Source: Macrobrachium rosenbergii
Taxonomy: Eukaryota; Arthropoda; Malacostraca; Decapoda; Palaemonidae
Length of the DNA stretch: 64,000 bases
Assembly: GCF_040412425.1 (NCBI RefSeq)
Contig: NC_089794.1
Coordinates: 9,702,443 to 9,766,442, forward strand
Direction of reading: 5' to 3'
The translations under genes and the position numbers were made by a program. The notes beneath the pieces are model-generated. The model made no database searches and was not told where the DNA came from. It was given only the letters and a program-made list of their open reading frames with translations. This document shows positions 13,881-23,433 of this stretch, one piece after another. How positions within the stretch are numbered: position 1 is the stretch's first letter; each line of letters opens with the position of its first letter.

Positions 13881-15250
13881 CCTCCCCATACAAGATGATG
13901 TACATACCTCCTTCGGGTGTGTACATCGATATTCAAGAATGAGCGGCAAATGCTTTACATTACTTCTACATTCTGCCTTGCAATGAACTTTACTACTAAG
14001 GGTTTTATGAAGCTGTGACATTACTTTTAATAACCCATTGGGACAATTTTTGTTAACAGAACGCAAAGTGATTTAAACACTTGCAAAAGAATAATTACTT
14101 TAGCTTTGGTTACCCACTGGTAACTTTTATAAAGTGACTCGAACAATTGTGAATTAATTAAGATTATAGGACCACGTATATGAGGCTATGGCCAACAAAT
14201 GAAAAGAAAGGTTATTGTTCAAGAATTAAAATACACGGTTACTTAATTTTAGATAAAATGCATGCGGTTAGTACAATCTGCCTTGAAGAGGCTGTGTAAA
14301 TGAAAAACAGCGTTTATTTTTGTAAATGACATCCCCTTTACGCGATATTGTAATGACTATACATATTCGCATTGGTAATATATCTTCGTGCTAACGTTCT
14401 TTGCTTAGCTATCGTTCAACACGAGCTGATGGGCGACCCACACACAGGGAATTTGACAGTCGTATGTGGGCGAGAGTATTCACGAGCTGTAATTCGCTAA
14501 CCTTAAACTACGCTAATTTTATGCGTCCACTGCCCACTCGAGTACTCCATGTTATGACGGGGTGGGCAGACAAACGATGTGGGGTCTAGGGCAAACAGAG
14601 TTCTTAGAAGGAAGGGAGGGGGAAAAAGGAATAATAATAACAAAAGGAAAATTAACAAGATGTTACGAATGGAGACGTGACCGCATATGAAAGGCGGAAC
14701 ACGTCTCTCAGAGCTTACGAAAGGGGCATTTAAATCACAAGGGCAAGAGTCTATGACTCGCGATCCATTAAAATAAAGATAAATAAATGACTAAAAGAAA
14801 GTAAATGATATTGGCAGAAGAGCTAAGGGAAAAAGAGTGAGGGTTTTATTGTGTTAGGCGGGAATTTATCGTCCTTTGCCTATAAATTACGGCCCGGACT
14901 ATCACTTCAGTCCCAGGGCGAGAAAAGTGCACCCGAAGGGCGCGACTCCTTCAGGAAAAGATGACACGCACTCCCGGTGCCAAGGTATGGGCGCAAGGGC
15001 GTGCCACTTCTCACTCTGTTATTCTTAATGATTTATACATTGTGTGGGGAATGGTATCCCGTATTTAAATGTCTCTTGTGGGGATAATTTAAGGGAAGAT
15101 TAAATAGAAGGTGATAAGAGATAGAAGTTCCTGAGGAACGGAGGAAGATAGAGGAGGGCCTGACATCCCCTTCTGGATTAGGGGTGCCAAGACCTTCGAA
15201 AGATGAAATGGTGGCACAGGTGCCATGGGAGCTCTAGAGCTCTTTGTAAA
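13881..15250 (-). other. Retrotransposon interior lacking expected pol domains
   Basis: Where reverse transcriptase, RNase H and integrase should follow protease there are only about 1.4 kb with no long minus-strand frame and no YxDD-type, HHCC or DDE-type motif that I can see. The stretch may be a non-coding filler or the scar of a large deletion. Its high-coordinate part (about 14.9-15.25 kb) is GC-rich, while the rest is closer to background. Confidence 0.7.
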
Positions 15251-16179
15251 CTACCTGGAATTTCCCACGCCCGTGGTAATTTCGCCTCGAGCCTTTCTCA
15301 ATGGGACAGTCGTCCTCGGCCGGGGAAGCGGAGGGCCCGCGACCGGAGGGCGGCACGGAGTACCACCTGGGCCTGCTGCTGCGACAGCTGACGCAGGAGC
15401 GTTCCGTGCTGGTTCTACCATAATCCGTCGCAGCTCTTGTAGTTCATCGGCCAAGGGAGATATGGCAGAATCCTGACTTGCAATTACGTCGGCGACGGGC
15501 TGAGGCAGAGAGAAGGCGGTCGGGGGTGGCGTGAGCGGCTCGCAGGTAACGTTGACCAGCTCAGGCACGGGTTGCGAGGCCGCACCTGCAGGTGAGCTTC
15601 CGCGGTGGTCGGGAGGAACCGTCTCTCTGACCGACGCTGGTAGCGGTGCCAGGCCGGGAGAAGAGAGGGGTCCTAAGTTCAATCCCGTGAATGGAGATCG
15701 GCGTAGCGCTCTGGCGCTGGCACTAGGGCAGAGTCAGGCGCTATCAGAGGTTTCTTGGGCTCGTCGGTCAGGACGGACGAAGCTTGGCCCTGCTCGGGGC
15801 ATGCAAGTGGCACCGGCAGGAATTTGGCATCTCCTGAAGGGAGATCTGATTGGGGCCCTGGCACTGGCACTGAGGCAGGGCCGGGCACTGGAATTGGATC
15901 GGGAACCGATCGAGGGGGCCACTGTACATCGTACTCAGGTGGCACTGGTGGGGACTGCACGTCCTCCTGGTACCCAGGGGGCGCCAGTCTTGGCTGAGGG
16001 AGAAGCGGGGGAGAATTACTCGCGCCCGTGGAATGATTCGGGAATGTGGGACCCCTAGATTGTCGTGATTTCGGTGGGGACTGAAAGTCCTGTCCCAGGA
16101 TGACGTCATAGCCTCCGGGGAGATGGCTTGCTACTGCAAGATTGCAAATTTTGGATTGGTGAGGTCTTGTGACTCTCAA
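15251..16179 (-). pseudogene. Protease C-terminus and proline-rich Pol fragment
   Basis: The minus-strand frame entered near 16179 carries the second conserved protease block (GYDVILGQDF, compare the retropepsin ILG motif). It then runs into a long proline- and serine-rich segment to 15679 and, in an overlapping frame, to 15251. The first protease block (DSGA) is in a different frame, so at least one frameshift separates the two halves around 16.15 kb. No catalytic Pol domain follows. I read it as a degraded or truncated Pol start. Confidence 0.75.
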
Positions 16180-16768
16180 TTGGACCGTAGGGGAGTATCA
16201 TTTTAAATTGATTTATTCCCTCGATCGTGACGAGTTTTCGTCTATTGACGATAGCTCCGTAGGGAACTCTGTCCCTTCGGATGAGGGAGATTTGTGCGCC
16301 CGAGTCCTCGAAAGCAGTGACTCGGCGCGCGGGCTGGCTACCTCGTGGAGGGGCCACGTATACAGGCCCTTCGGCGGGAGGGCCTAATGACTTGGGATCT
16401 GTGACGGCCAAGGCAACGGTGGGAGTATTTGATTTATTATTGCGTGGGCATTTTGCCCATGCGGGAGAATGGCCATAAACCTTGCACGCCGTGCAAAAGG
16501 TCTGGCTAAAGTCTTTCTGCGCTGCCCCTGTGGAGGGCGCAGGCGAGTTATTTGTCGGTTTTCCGGGAGAGAGAGGAGCCGGTTTCTTGTTCCGGCACTG
16601 TTCGGAGGAATGCCCCGTTTTCTTGCAATAATGGCAAGTTAGGGGCTTGCCCGAGTTCCCATTTTGTGGGAATTTGAACCTCCGAGGAGGGACGGGGGAT
16701 TTATCTTCCGCCCCATGGATCCTTCTTGAGGGTGGTGAGTTTCCCACATATCTGCTATTCGGCAACAC
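16106..16768 (-). pseudogene. Gag zinc knuckle and protease active-site region
   Basis: A 220-codon minus-strand frame. Residues about 45-58 form a CCHC knuckle (CHYCKKTGHSSEQC, exactly CX2CX4HX4C), followed about 35 residues later by a second, irregular CX2CX4HX6C motif. Near residue 155 is FEDSGAQISLI, a retropepsin-type D-S-G-A catalytic loop. In active elements the knuckle binds RNA and the protease cuts the polyprotein. The frame is shifted relative to both the upstream Gag core and the downstream ILG block, so the copy is broken. Confidence 0.85.
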
Positions 16769-17260
16769 TCGGTGAGTGTTGCTGGGGCTTTTTCCACTAT
16801 ATGAGTGGCGAGGGCAGGAGGGGCGTAGCGCAGGAAATGCTCGAATTTAAACCGCTCGAGTACCTCGGCGGTGTTAGTGGCTCCTTCGGAATCGAGCCAT
16901 TTTGTCAACGCCCGCTCCGAATGGTACGCCCAATCGGACCAAGTCTGGCCTGCTTCTCTGGGCTGCTCTCTCCAACGTCTCCTCCACCGCTCGGGGGTAA
17001 TCTCGTACGCCTTCGTAACTGCTTGGTGTACGGCTTCCCAGTTTCCCCGATCGTCCGCGGGAAGGGCGTGGTAGGCAACAAGGGCCTTTCCGCCCAGGAA
17101 TTTAGTGAGAACAAGGGAGAGTTCCGCGGGGGAGAGATCTCAGCACTCCAGGACTCGTTCGGCCCTTTCAAGCCATACTTCGGGTTCGGACTCTGTCCAT
17201 TTTGGCATGAACGAGTGACCTTGGCTGAGGGCACTCATTCCCGCGGCAGGGGCGGGGGTG
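16639..17260 (-). pseudogene. SCAN-like Gag capsid core, broken by stop and frameshift
   Basis: Reading the minus strand, the segment has the helix-rich pattern of gypsy-type Gag cores: a W-rich start, a KALVAYHALP block, a YEITPERWR block, a TWSDWAYHSE block and finally KWLDSEGATNTAEVLERF leading into a SCAN-like helix pair. A TGA at 17140-17142 interrupts it, and a frameshift near 16.72 kb separates it from the zinc knuckle. Comparable Gag cores are described from Gmr1-like elements, the proposed source of vertebrate SCAN domains. The assignment rests on pattern memory, not on a search. Confidence 0.75.
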
Positions 17261-17829
17261 GCGGGCTGTCGTTCTAGCATCTGGAGCTCATGGGCGCTGT
17301 CGCTCTCGATCTTCCCATTCTCGTTCCTCCCTTTTCTCTTGGGCGATTCTTTCTCTCCTCTCGTTGTTCTTGGGCAATTCGTTCCCTCTCTCTCTCTGCA
17401 CGTTCTCTCTCCTCTCGTTGCTCTTGGGCAACTCGTTCTCTCTCCTCTCGTTGTTCTTGGGCAATTCGTTCTCTCTCTCTCTCCTCACGTTCTTTTCCTC
17501 TCTCCTGCTCTTGGGCAATTCTTCTCTCTCCTCCTCTCGTTGTTCTTGGGCAATTCGTTCTCTCTCTCTCTCCTCACGTTCTTTTGCCTCTCGTTGCTCT
17601 TGGGCAATTCGTTCTCTCTCTCTCTCTCTTCACGTTCTTTTGCCTCTCGTTGCTCTTGGGCAATTCGTTCTCTCTCTCTCTCTTCACGTTCTCTTGCTCT
17701 CTCCGCCTTGGCATCGTCCACTCGCTCTTGAACCCATGCTCTCAGATCTTGCCCCAATAGTCCCATGTCCTTCCCAGCGGACATGTAGAATTTGAAATCC
17801 TCGTTTTGTTGGGCTCTGGTATTAGCCAT
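17261..17829 (-). pseudogene. Gag N-terminus with expanded charged coiled-coil repeat
   Basis: The likely Gag start is ATG at 17829 (MANTRAQQNEDFKF), the first methionine of the minus-strand frame and positioned after the long leader. From about residue 35 the chain becomes Arg/Glu/Gln-rich (units like REREERERE and RIAQEQRE), a predicted coiled coil. On DNA level it is a 45-60 base tandem array with embedded (CT)n runs, and slippage in those runs moves the repeat between frames. That alone would disrupt translation to the capsid core. Confidence 0.75.
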
Positions 17830-19549
17830 CTTGAAATAATGGGTATAGGATATGTCTGAAAAGACTCAATTACAGGAATCTGAAACACTCAATTGTTCAG
17901 ACTGCAGGCGAATGGATCTGTCTGAATAAGACAGGTGATTAGTAAGTCTGAGGAGACTTTTTGTTAAAATTGGATGTGTCTTGGGAAGACGTGGCTGTTC
18001 TTGGCGAACGAATTTTAATATGCGTCTCGGAAGACGTCGTTGGATTTTGTCACACTCGGACTTGGCCGGCTGTAGCGTGAAGTTAAGGAGTTGTTCTAAC
18101 GAACTAGAATGATCAGTCCCATAAGGGCTTAGATGTGTGTGAACTACACTGTATAATGTCTCAAAAGGACTTAATTTTGGGTTCCCGCAGGAATGAGAAA
18201 TTCTCTGAGTCTCTGAGGACTGGAATTTGGAGAAATTCTCGCCGCGTGCGACGTAGAATTTTAGTATGAGTCTTGGAGGACTGGAATTTGGAGGAATTCT
18301 CGCCACGTGCGACGTAGAATTTTAGTATGAGTCCCTGAGGACTGGAATTTGGAGAAATTCTCGCCACGTGCGACGTAGAATTTTAGGAGTCTCTGAGGAC
18401 TGGAATTTGGAGAAATTCTCGCCACGTGCGACGTAGAATTTTAGGAGTCACTTAGGACTTGAAATACGATTCGTCCCTTAGGACTTAGAAATTACTAACG
18501 GGAAACCCAAAGAGAAATGTTTGCTGGGAAATGAATGGGAAAAAAAAAAAAATGCTACACACGCGGGCCTGGGCGGGGGGGGGGTTGCAGGTCGTCTGGC
18601 CAACACTGGAGGTATTTTTAGATTCTGTGTGAATGAACCCGTATGTTTATACACCGTCTGGGATACCGGGGAATTTCCCAGTCGTCTGGGAGGATAACAG
18701 TAAAACGACCTAGTAATTTTCCCTAAAAGCGGAGTTTAAATTTCGCTTTCCTAACACCTAACTCGAATTCTAACTACACTGAGAGAATTTTCAGCAATGC
18801 AAGCTGACTTCGTTGTGTCCCACGTGGGAATTTTATTCGCGCCTAAATAACAGTTCGCTAATTCGAAATGCGAAGTAAACTTTATCACAGAGGAATTTCT
18901 TTCGCACTATTCCTCGAAGCAAAGAATATGGCAAGGATTTTAACACAGAGGAATTTCGAAACAAGAATATGGCATTTTAACACAGAGGAATTTCGACTAT
19001 TCAAGCAAAGGATGGTTAGCACTGGTTATTTCCTAACTACCTATCCTGAAAGGCATGCATTAACGAATCTAATACGGCGGTTCTTTTCTCTCAGTGATTA
19101 CATGCGTCCCTATTTCTAATTCCTAGGAACAGTCACGATTGTAAAAGGGTTTTGCTAAGATAAACACATTACTTACGTGGAATTTTCTGGATCTGTGTGC
19201 TGGTTTTACACATAAGGTTCGTAATTGTCTCGTACCCAGCTTAGCTTTGCTAATAGCTGATCTGGCAAGTTGCAAATGCAATAAAGCAAACACTAGGGAA
19301 CTGCAACTGCAAAACGAGATCTATGGCCAGGTCGCCATTTTTACGTTTTTCCGTGGTTTTAGTTTGAAATATGCTCTGTGAGACAGGTAGCAACAATTTA
19401 AGGTAATTTAGCCTTGTGATTCTGACTTCGTGGGTCCAGGAAAACGTAAAAAGAGAAAAACAAAGGAGAATTTCATATGAGCATAGGGCTCTTGTTACCG
19501 AGGGAAATATTACGTAAAACATGTGGGCAAATTTAAAGGAGTGTATTTA
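17830..19549 (-). other. Long 5' leader of the retrotransposon
   Basis: About 1.7 kb lies between the 5' LTR and the Gag start. It has no long minus-strand frame. It includes a 60-bp tandem array, an A12 run with a G9 run near 18541-18583, and several copies of an ACACAGAGGAATTTC motif around 18890-19000. A tRNA primer site next to the LTR was not recognised. Confidence 0.7.
18205..18475. repeat. 60-bp tandem array in the retrotransposon leader
   Basis: Four to five copies of a unit containing GGACTGGAATTTGGAGAAAT, TCTCGCC.CGTGCGACGTAG and AATTTTAG(TAT)GAGTC. Copies differ mainly by a TATG indel. Minus-strand peptides such as ARGENFSKFQSS repeat through it but contain no motif. Confidence 0.93.
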
Positions 19550-20543
19550 CATAAATGACATCAGTACAGGAAAAAGGAACTCAAGTAGATTTCTGATCCT
19601 GAAGGGGATTCCTACGGGATTGAATGAAACGGGGGGATTCCAGACACAGTCCAAGAAGCTTCCACGAAATAGGGTCCCTCTGAAATGAGAGATATGCACA
19701 TTATACGCCAGTAATGAAAATAGACAAAAGAATAATGAAAAGCTGCACTGAGGGTGCCAAAGGAGTAATAAAGAATTAATACTGCCGATGCAAGAGGCGC
19801 ACGGACATTAGACAAGGGATTCTTTCTGGCTTTCTCTTTAAGCAAATGTTACGAGACAAAAGCGTGACTGAAATGGGGCTCTTCCAAGGGCACTTTACCG
19901 TAGCAGATTTTCCGAGGGCGCGTAGAAGGCGGTCCGTGGATGACTTGCGATTTCCGAGGGCGAGTTTCTTCCACGTGGTGAGATGCAAGGGCTTCCGTAG
20001 AGGGGCAGGGCGATGGGGACTCCTCGAAACTCCAAGCAATGGCGTGTGGGCTCGAGGCAGGCCAACGGTGGAGCGAACACTTGGAATACGGTCGAAGGGC
20101 ACGAGGAAAAGTATACTTTGGAAAGGGCCACGTGGGTAGGCTGCAAGGGCATCGATGGGGCCAGGTGTTGAGGGCGTCTTCATTCCATATCTTCCAGCCC
20201 GCGTGTGTGTCTCGAGACCTCGTGGGTTTCTGCTTTTATCCCCTCCTATGGGGCAGGGGGGTGCGTCCAACACAGGGGTTTTGACTCATATGCACCTGCT
20301 GCCCGCAGGGGAGGCTTTGCCTGTAAGAAAAACGCCCAAGACAGATCACTTTTGCCTCGAAGGAAAGTTCTGTTTTAAAAAGGGAGTGGCCTTAATCTTT
20401 TAAACCCTCATATTCTGACCGTGCTAAGTCGATAGACAGATGGTCTATCGATCGGGCAACTGGCAATACATAAAAACAACAGAACAACCAACAACAACAA
20501 AAGAGGGGGGGAGGCAATTTGCTAGCGAATTCTTGCTAATCAT

Positions 20544-20547
<4 letters not shown>
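19550..20547 (-). repeat. 5' LTR (upstream LTR of the minus-strand element)
   Basis: Partner of 12896-13880. It carries an 8-base insertion (GCTAA-like) near 20427 and small G-run length differences relative to the other LTR. As the upstream LTR it would hold the promoter. TTTAAA-type AT blocks occur on the minus strand near 20395-20405, but no start site can be assigned. Confidence 0.93.

Positions 20548-20627
<80 letters not shown>
20545..20627. repeat. (AT)n microsatellite at the LTR edge
   Basis: About 40 AT units start immediately at the outer end of the 5' LTR. The LTR terminus itself is ATAATA-like, so expansion from the junction may have removed the target-site duplication. Confidence 0.97.
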
Positions 20628-20629
<2 letters not shown>

Positions 20630-20791
20630 TCAATCATGCTTATTATATATTTTTTGAAACTGTACTTAGAAAGTTGATGGCCAGAAAACAGAGAAGAGAG
20701 AAAAGTCTAACCCTGAGTTAGTGAGGCATCATAAAGAACTCTTCCTTTGTCAGTTAAAAGATTAAGAACAAAAGTGAACCCAAAACGTCCA

Positions 20792-20840
<49 letters not shown>
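20792..20840. repeat. (AAT)n microsatellite on the 3' side of the Penelope-like element
   Basis: About 16 AAT units, separated from the element's 3' untranslated region by only about 40 bases. A matching AAT array lies on its other side at 21819-21878. Confidence 0.95.
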
Positions 20841-20843
<3 letters not shown>

Positions 20844-20879
20844 TACAAAATCCACATTTATGTAAAGTACTGTATTTAC

Positions 20880-21816
20880 AAATAATAAAATGAATTCCAG
20901 GAGCTTTCGAGAGCCTGCTCAGCTCCCTTCTTCAGCTAGAAATGACAGTCTTAGTTATGAGAACTTAAAGACAAACTTTAAAAGCAAGGGTAAACAAGAC
21001 GCATTCTTTACAAAAATGATAATTAGGTAATTCCCTCGTTCTCGGTCTCCAAACCAGCCAACCGTCGCGATCTCCTCATGTGACTGCCTCCACGGTTCTT
21101 TACAGCCTCCTCTCTTCTCAAACCAGCATAGGCGCCTGCACCGGAGTCAGCTGTTTGCAACTCCGTTACCTGGGCGGGAGAGGCAGAGATAGCGGCAGTA
21201 TCAGGGGTGACTCGTGGTATACAAGGATTTCTATAATTAAAATTTTTGAAATAAGTAGAACAAATAAGTCTGTTGATAAAACTATCTTCTGTTGTAAACG
21301 ACTTATTACCTTCCAACGAGTTCCCCATGTTGATGACGGCCCCCTCGACTAATCTTCTCTCATTGACATTATAGTTTTTGTAAAGCAATTTAGACCCTTC
21401 CCAGTTGATTCTGTGGTCGCATTCCCAGCTATGTTTGACTAGCACGTTATTGTTGGACATTGATTGATATGTCCTTTGATGTTCATTAATGCGAATTTGC
21501 ATACTCCTACCAGATTCCCTGTAATAATTAAGATTACAACCCCCGCAAGGTATTTCATACACCCCTACGTCTATCTTCATTTCTTCTTCAGTTTTGTTCC
21601 GAGCCAGTCTTTTCCTAATTGTGTTCTCGTATTTGAATACTAAGTTTACATTGTCGTCAGAATATTTACTAATGAGGGTTTGTGTGCTCAAGAAATTAGG
21701 GTGGAAAGGCAATGAAAGGAATTGCATCTTTTTCATCTCTTTACGTGGACGTGGATTGTATATTTGCTTTTTAGCCCTACAAAACGCTTTTTCACGGGAT
21801 TGTGAAGAAGATTTGC

Positions 21817-21818
<2 letters not shown>
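20880..21818 (-). mobile_element. Penelope-like retroelement fragment, 5'-truncated
   Basis: The minus-strand frame encodes the C-terminal part of an endonuclease-plus Penelope-like element, followed by a 3' tail with the strongly structured segment CTGAAGAAGGGAGC, GAGCAGG, CTCTCGAAAGCTC. The reverse transcriptase domain that should precede the linker is absent; the coding sequence stops at the AAT array at 21819. Loss of the 5' part is usual for these elements. AAT arrays on both sides suggest insertion into, or later growth of, a microsatellite. Confidence 0.88.
20904..20935 (-). ncRNA. Possible degenerate hammerhead ribozyme core
   Basis: On the minus strand CTGAAGA (CUGANGA consensus, 20935-20929) is followed by one extra A, a 6-bp stem GGGAGC/GCTCTC around a 7-base loop, and then GAAA (20908-20905). 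That is the catalytic-core order of a hammerhead, and Penelope-like elements are known to carry hammerheads in their repeats. I cannot find a good helix I, and helix III is at best three pairs, so it may be inactive or only a conserved 3'-end hairpin. Confidence 0.35.
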
Positions 21819-21880
<62 letters not shown>

Positions 21881-21958
21881 TGTGGATGTATTCATCATTC
21901 TTATGAACAAGCTGAAGCAAATTTGCCCTGGAATTAATGACAGCGACCTAACTAACAC
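21023..21958 (-). pseudogene. GIY-YIG endonuclease of a Penelope-like element (partial)
   Basis: The 311-codon minus-strand frame begins inside the AAT array (poly-Tyr). Real similarity starts after it: a linker (KAFCRAKK..., YENTIRKRLA) then the GIY-YIG module: GVYEIPCGGCNLNYY (GIY and YIG equivalents, with two Cys of the CCHH-type PLE endonuclease), GRSMQIRINEHQ (catalytic Arg and following His), then a VKHSWECDHRINW block and a VEGAVINMGNSLEGN block with the catalytic Glu and Asn. The C-terminal 60 residues are low-complexity and Arg-rich. This domain nicks target DNA for retrotransposition in EN(+) PLEs. The endonuclease frame is intact, but without reverse transcriptase the copy cannot move by itself. 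Confidence 0.88.
21819..21878. repeat. (AAT)n microsatellite at the 5' truncation point
   Basis: About 20 AAT units at the point where Penelope-like coding similarity ends. Confidence 0.97.
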
Positions 21959-22364
21959 TTATATACCACACAACAAAAAGGCAATCTGAATTAGCTCTGA
22001 AAAGAGACGATTTTGGACTAGTGTGGTAAGTCATGGCGATTGAATTTTGTATTTCAAAGCTCACAGGACCTGATTCAGCGTTGATGTTCCACGTGGGCGT
22101 ATCTGTGTGTCCAGTGCATTAGTAAGACACAGTCCACGGGGATTAAAAAGATCTCATTCGTCACGAATTGAGGATTCCGTTGTGGGTCGTTCTCAATTGC
22201 ACAAAGGCATTATATACTGAATGCAACATTAATGTTGGGAGGAATATCCCCGGTATGTTTTTAGTGGTTTGTGTTGCTATTTTTAGGTAGGAGGCTTTGA
22301 TCAACTATGGTACTTATTTGTGGTGTGATAGAGCTTCAAAAAAAAAAAAACTAAAGGTCAGTGT

Positions 22365-22367
<3 letters not shown>

Positions 22368-22430
<63 letters not shown>
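22368..22430. repeat. (AG)n microsatellite
   Basis: About 31 AG units. The frames on either strand through it (repeated Arg-Glu or Leu-Ser) are artefacts. Confidence 0.97.
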
Positions 22431-22433
<3 letters not shown>

Positions 22434-23006
22434 TATTATATTTGCTTCTACGGCGTTAACACCATCGATATCTTTCAGCGTAATGGTGCCAGTTTTAATT
22501 ATTACTGATGTAATGAAATAGTAGTGTTCTTCCAAATGCAAATTTGCTGTCATGAACCAAAAATCCGCTCAGGTTCTGCCAAGTTTCATTTCAGACTTAA
22601 CCATCAGAGTAACGATCATTAATTTAGGTGAGGTGTTCAGTGTTCCGTTCCCTTGAAGGCGAACAAACCTCGTGTCCCTTATTCAGGCAGTGTGAATGCC
22701 GTCTCGCTATCTCAGACTTGAAGTTGACAGGGGCCGATTCTGAACGTTAGTTAGGTGTTTTTTTTTTATTATTTTCTTCTTTCTTACTGAAAATGCCTCC
22801 GTTCATGAGATGGCCTCGGATTTAGTAGTAATGAATTTTCTCCAAATGTTTAATTTTGCTCATGTTTGCGTCCTTCCTGGTATTAATGAGTATGTCTCCA
22901 AAGTGCTTAATGTTGTTCACAAGGTCTATAGAGAGAGATACGAGGTCTCTCCGCGCGCAGCTCAAGTCGAATTAAAAGCCGAGCTGCCATATGTCGCTAG
23001 AAATTA
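22431..23006. other. Unique sequence, no supported gene
   Basis: A 65-codon plus-strand frame at 22810-23007 has no recognisable motif and ends exactly at the P-like element's putative terminal repeat. I treat it as chance. Confidence 0.4.
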
Positions 23007-23269
23007 GTGACGTCACGCAGTACGGTACTTCAGGGTAGGCCCTTTTTGGGTACTAGATGTATAACAGAATTCTCTGTTATCTGCATTAAATGAGGGGGGT
23101 TGGGCGGGTGCAGTAAGAATACAAGACGTGGTTAATAATAGACTTGTAAAGATTCAGTTGCTTGTTTATTATTGGATTATACAATATATACAATTTTTGA
23201 CTATCGGATTACATATTTACAAGAAATTATACAAGACCTGTCCTATGATGATACACTAAGAATGCAAAA

Positions 23270-23371
<102 letters not shown>

Positions 23372-23433
23372 GAATTAAAGAACGATTTTCTTCAGCCTTT
23401 TTTCAACCTTACTTTGAGAATTTATTGACCTAT

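Larger units (their letters stand above)
12896..20547 (-). mobile_element. LTR retrotransposon, gag-protease only, minus strand
   Basis: Two direct repeats of about 985 and 998 bases flank a 5.7-kb interior that is clearly more GC-rich than the surrounding DNA. On the minus strand the interior holds a long leader, a charged coiled-coil Gag N-terminus, a SCAN-like Gag core, a CX2CX4HX4C zinc knuckle and an aspartic protease with a DSGA active site. A purine run (GGGGAGG on the minus strand) abuts the 3' LTR as expected for a polypurine tract. Reverse transcriptase, RNase H and integrase were not found in any frame, so it looks non-autonomous or deleted. The Gag most resembles gypsy-superfamily (Gmr1/SCAN-type) elements. 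No target-site duplication or TGG primer site was identified; the 20.5-kb edge runs into an AT microsatellite that may have erased it. Confidence 0.9.

Noticed and set aside
15531..16058. 175-codon plus-strand frame as a gene
   Set aside because: It is antisense to the protease/proline-rich region of the retrotransposon and is a shadow of the GC-rich minus-strand coding sequence.
22810..23007. 65-codon plus-strand frame as a small gene
   Set aside because: No domain, no promoter or splice signal, and it ends at the transposon border.
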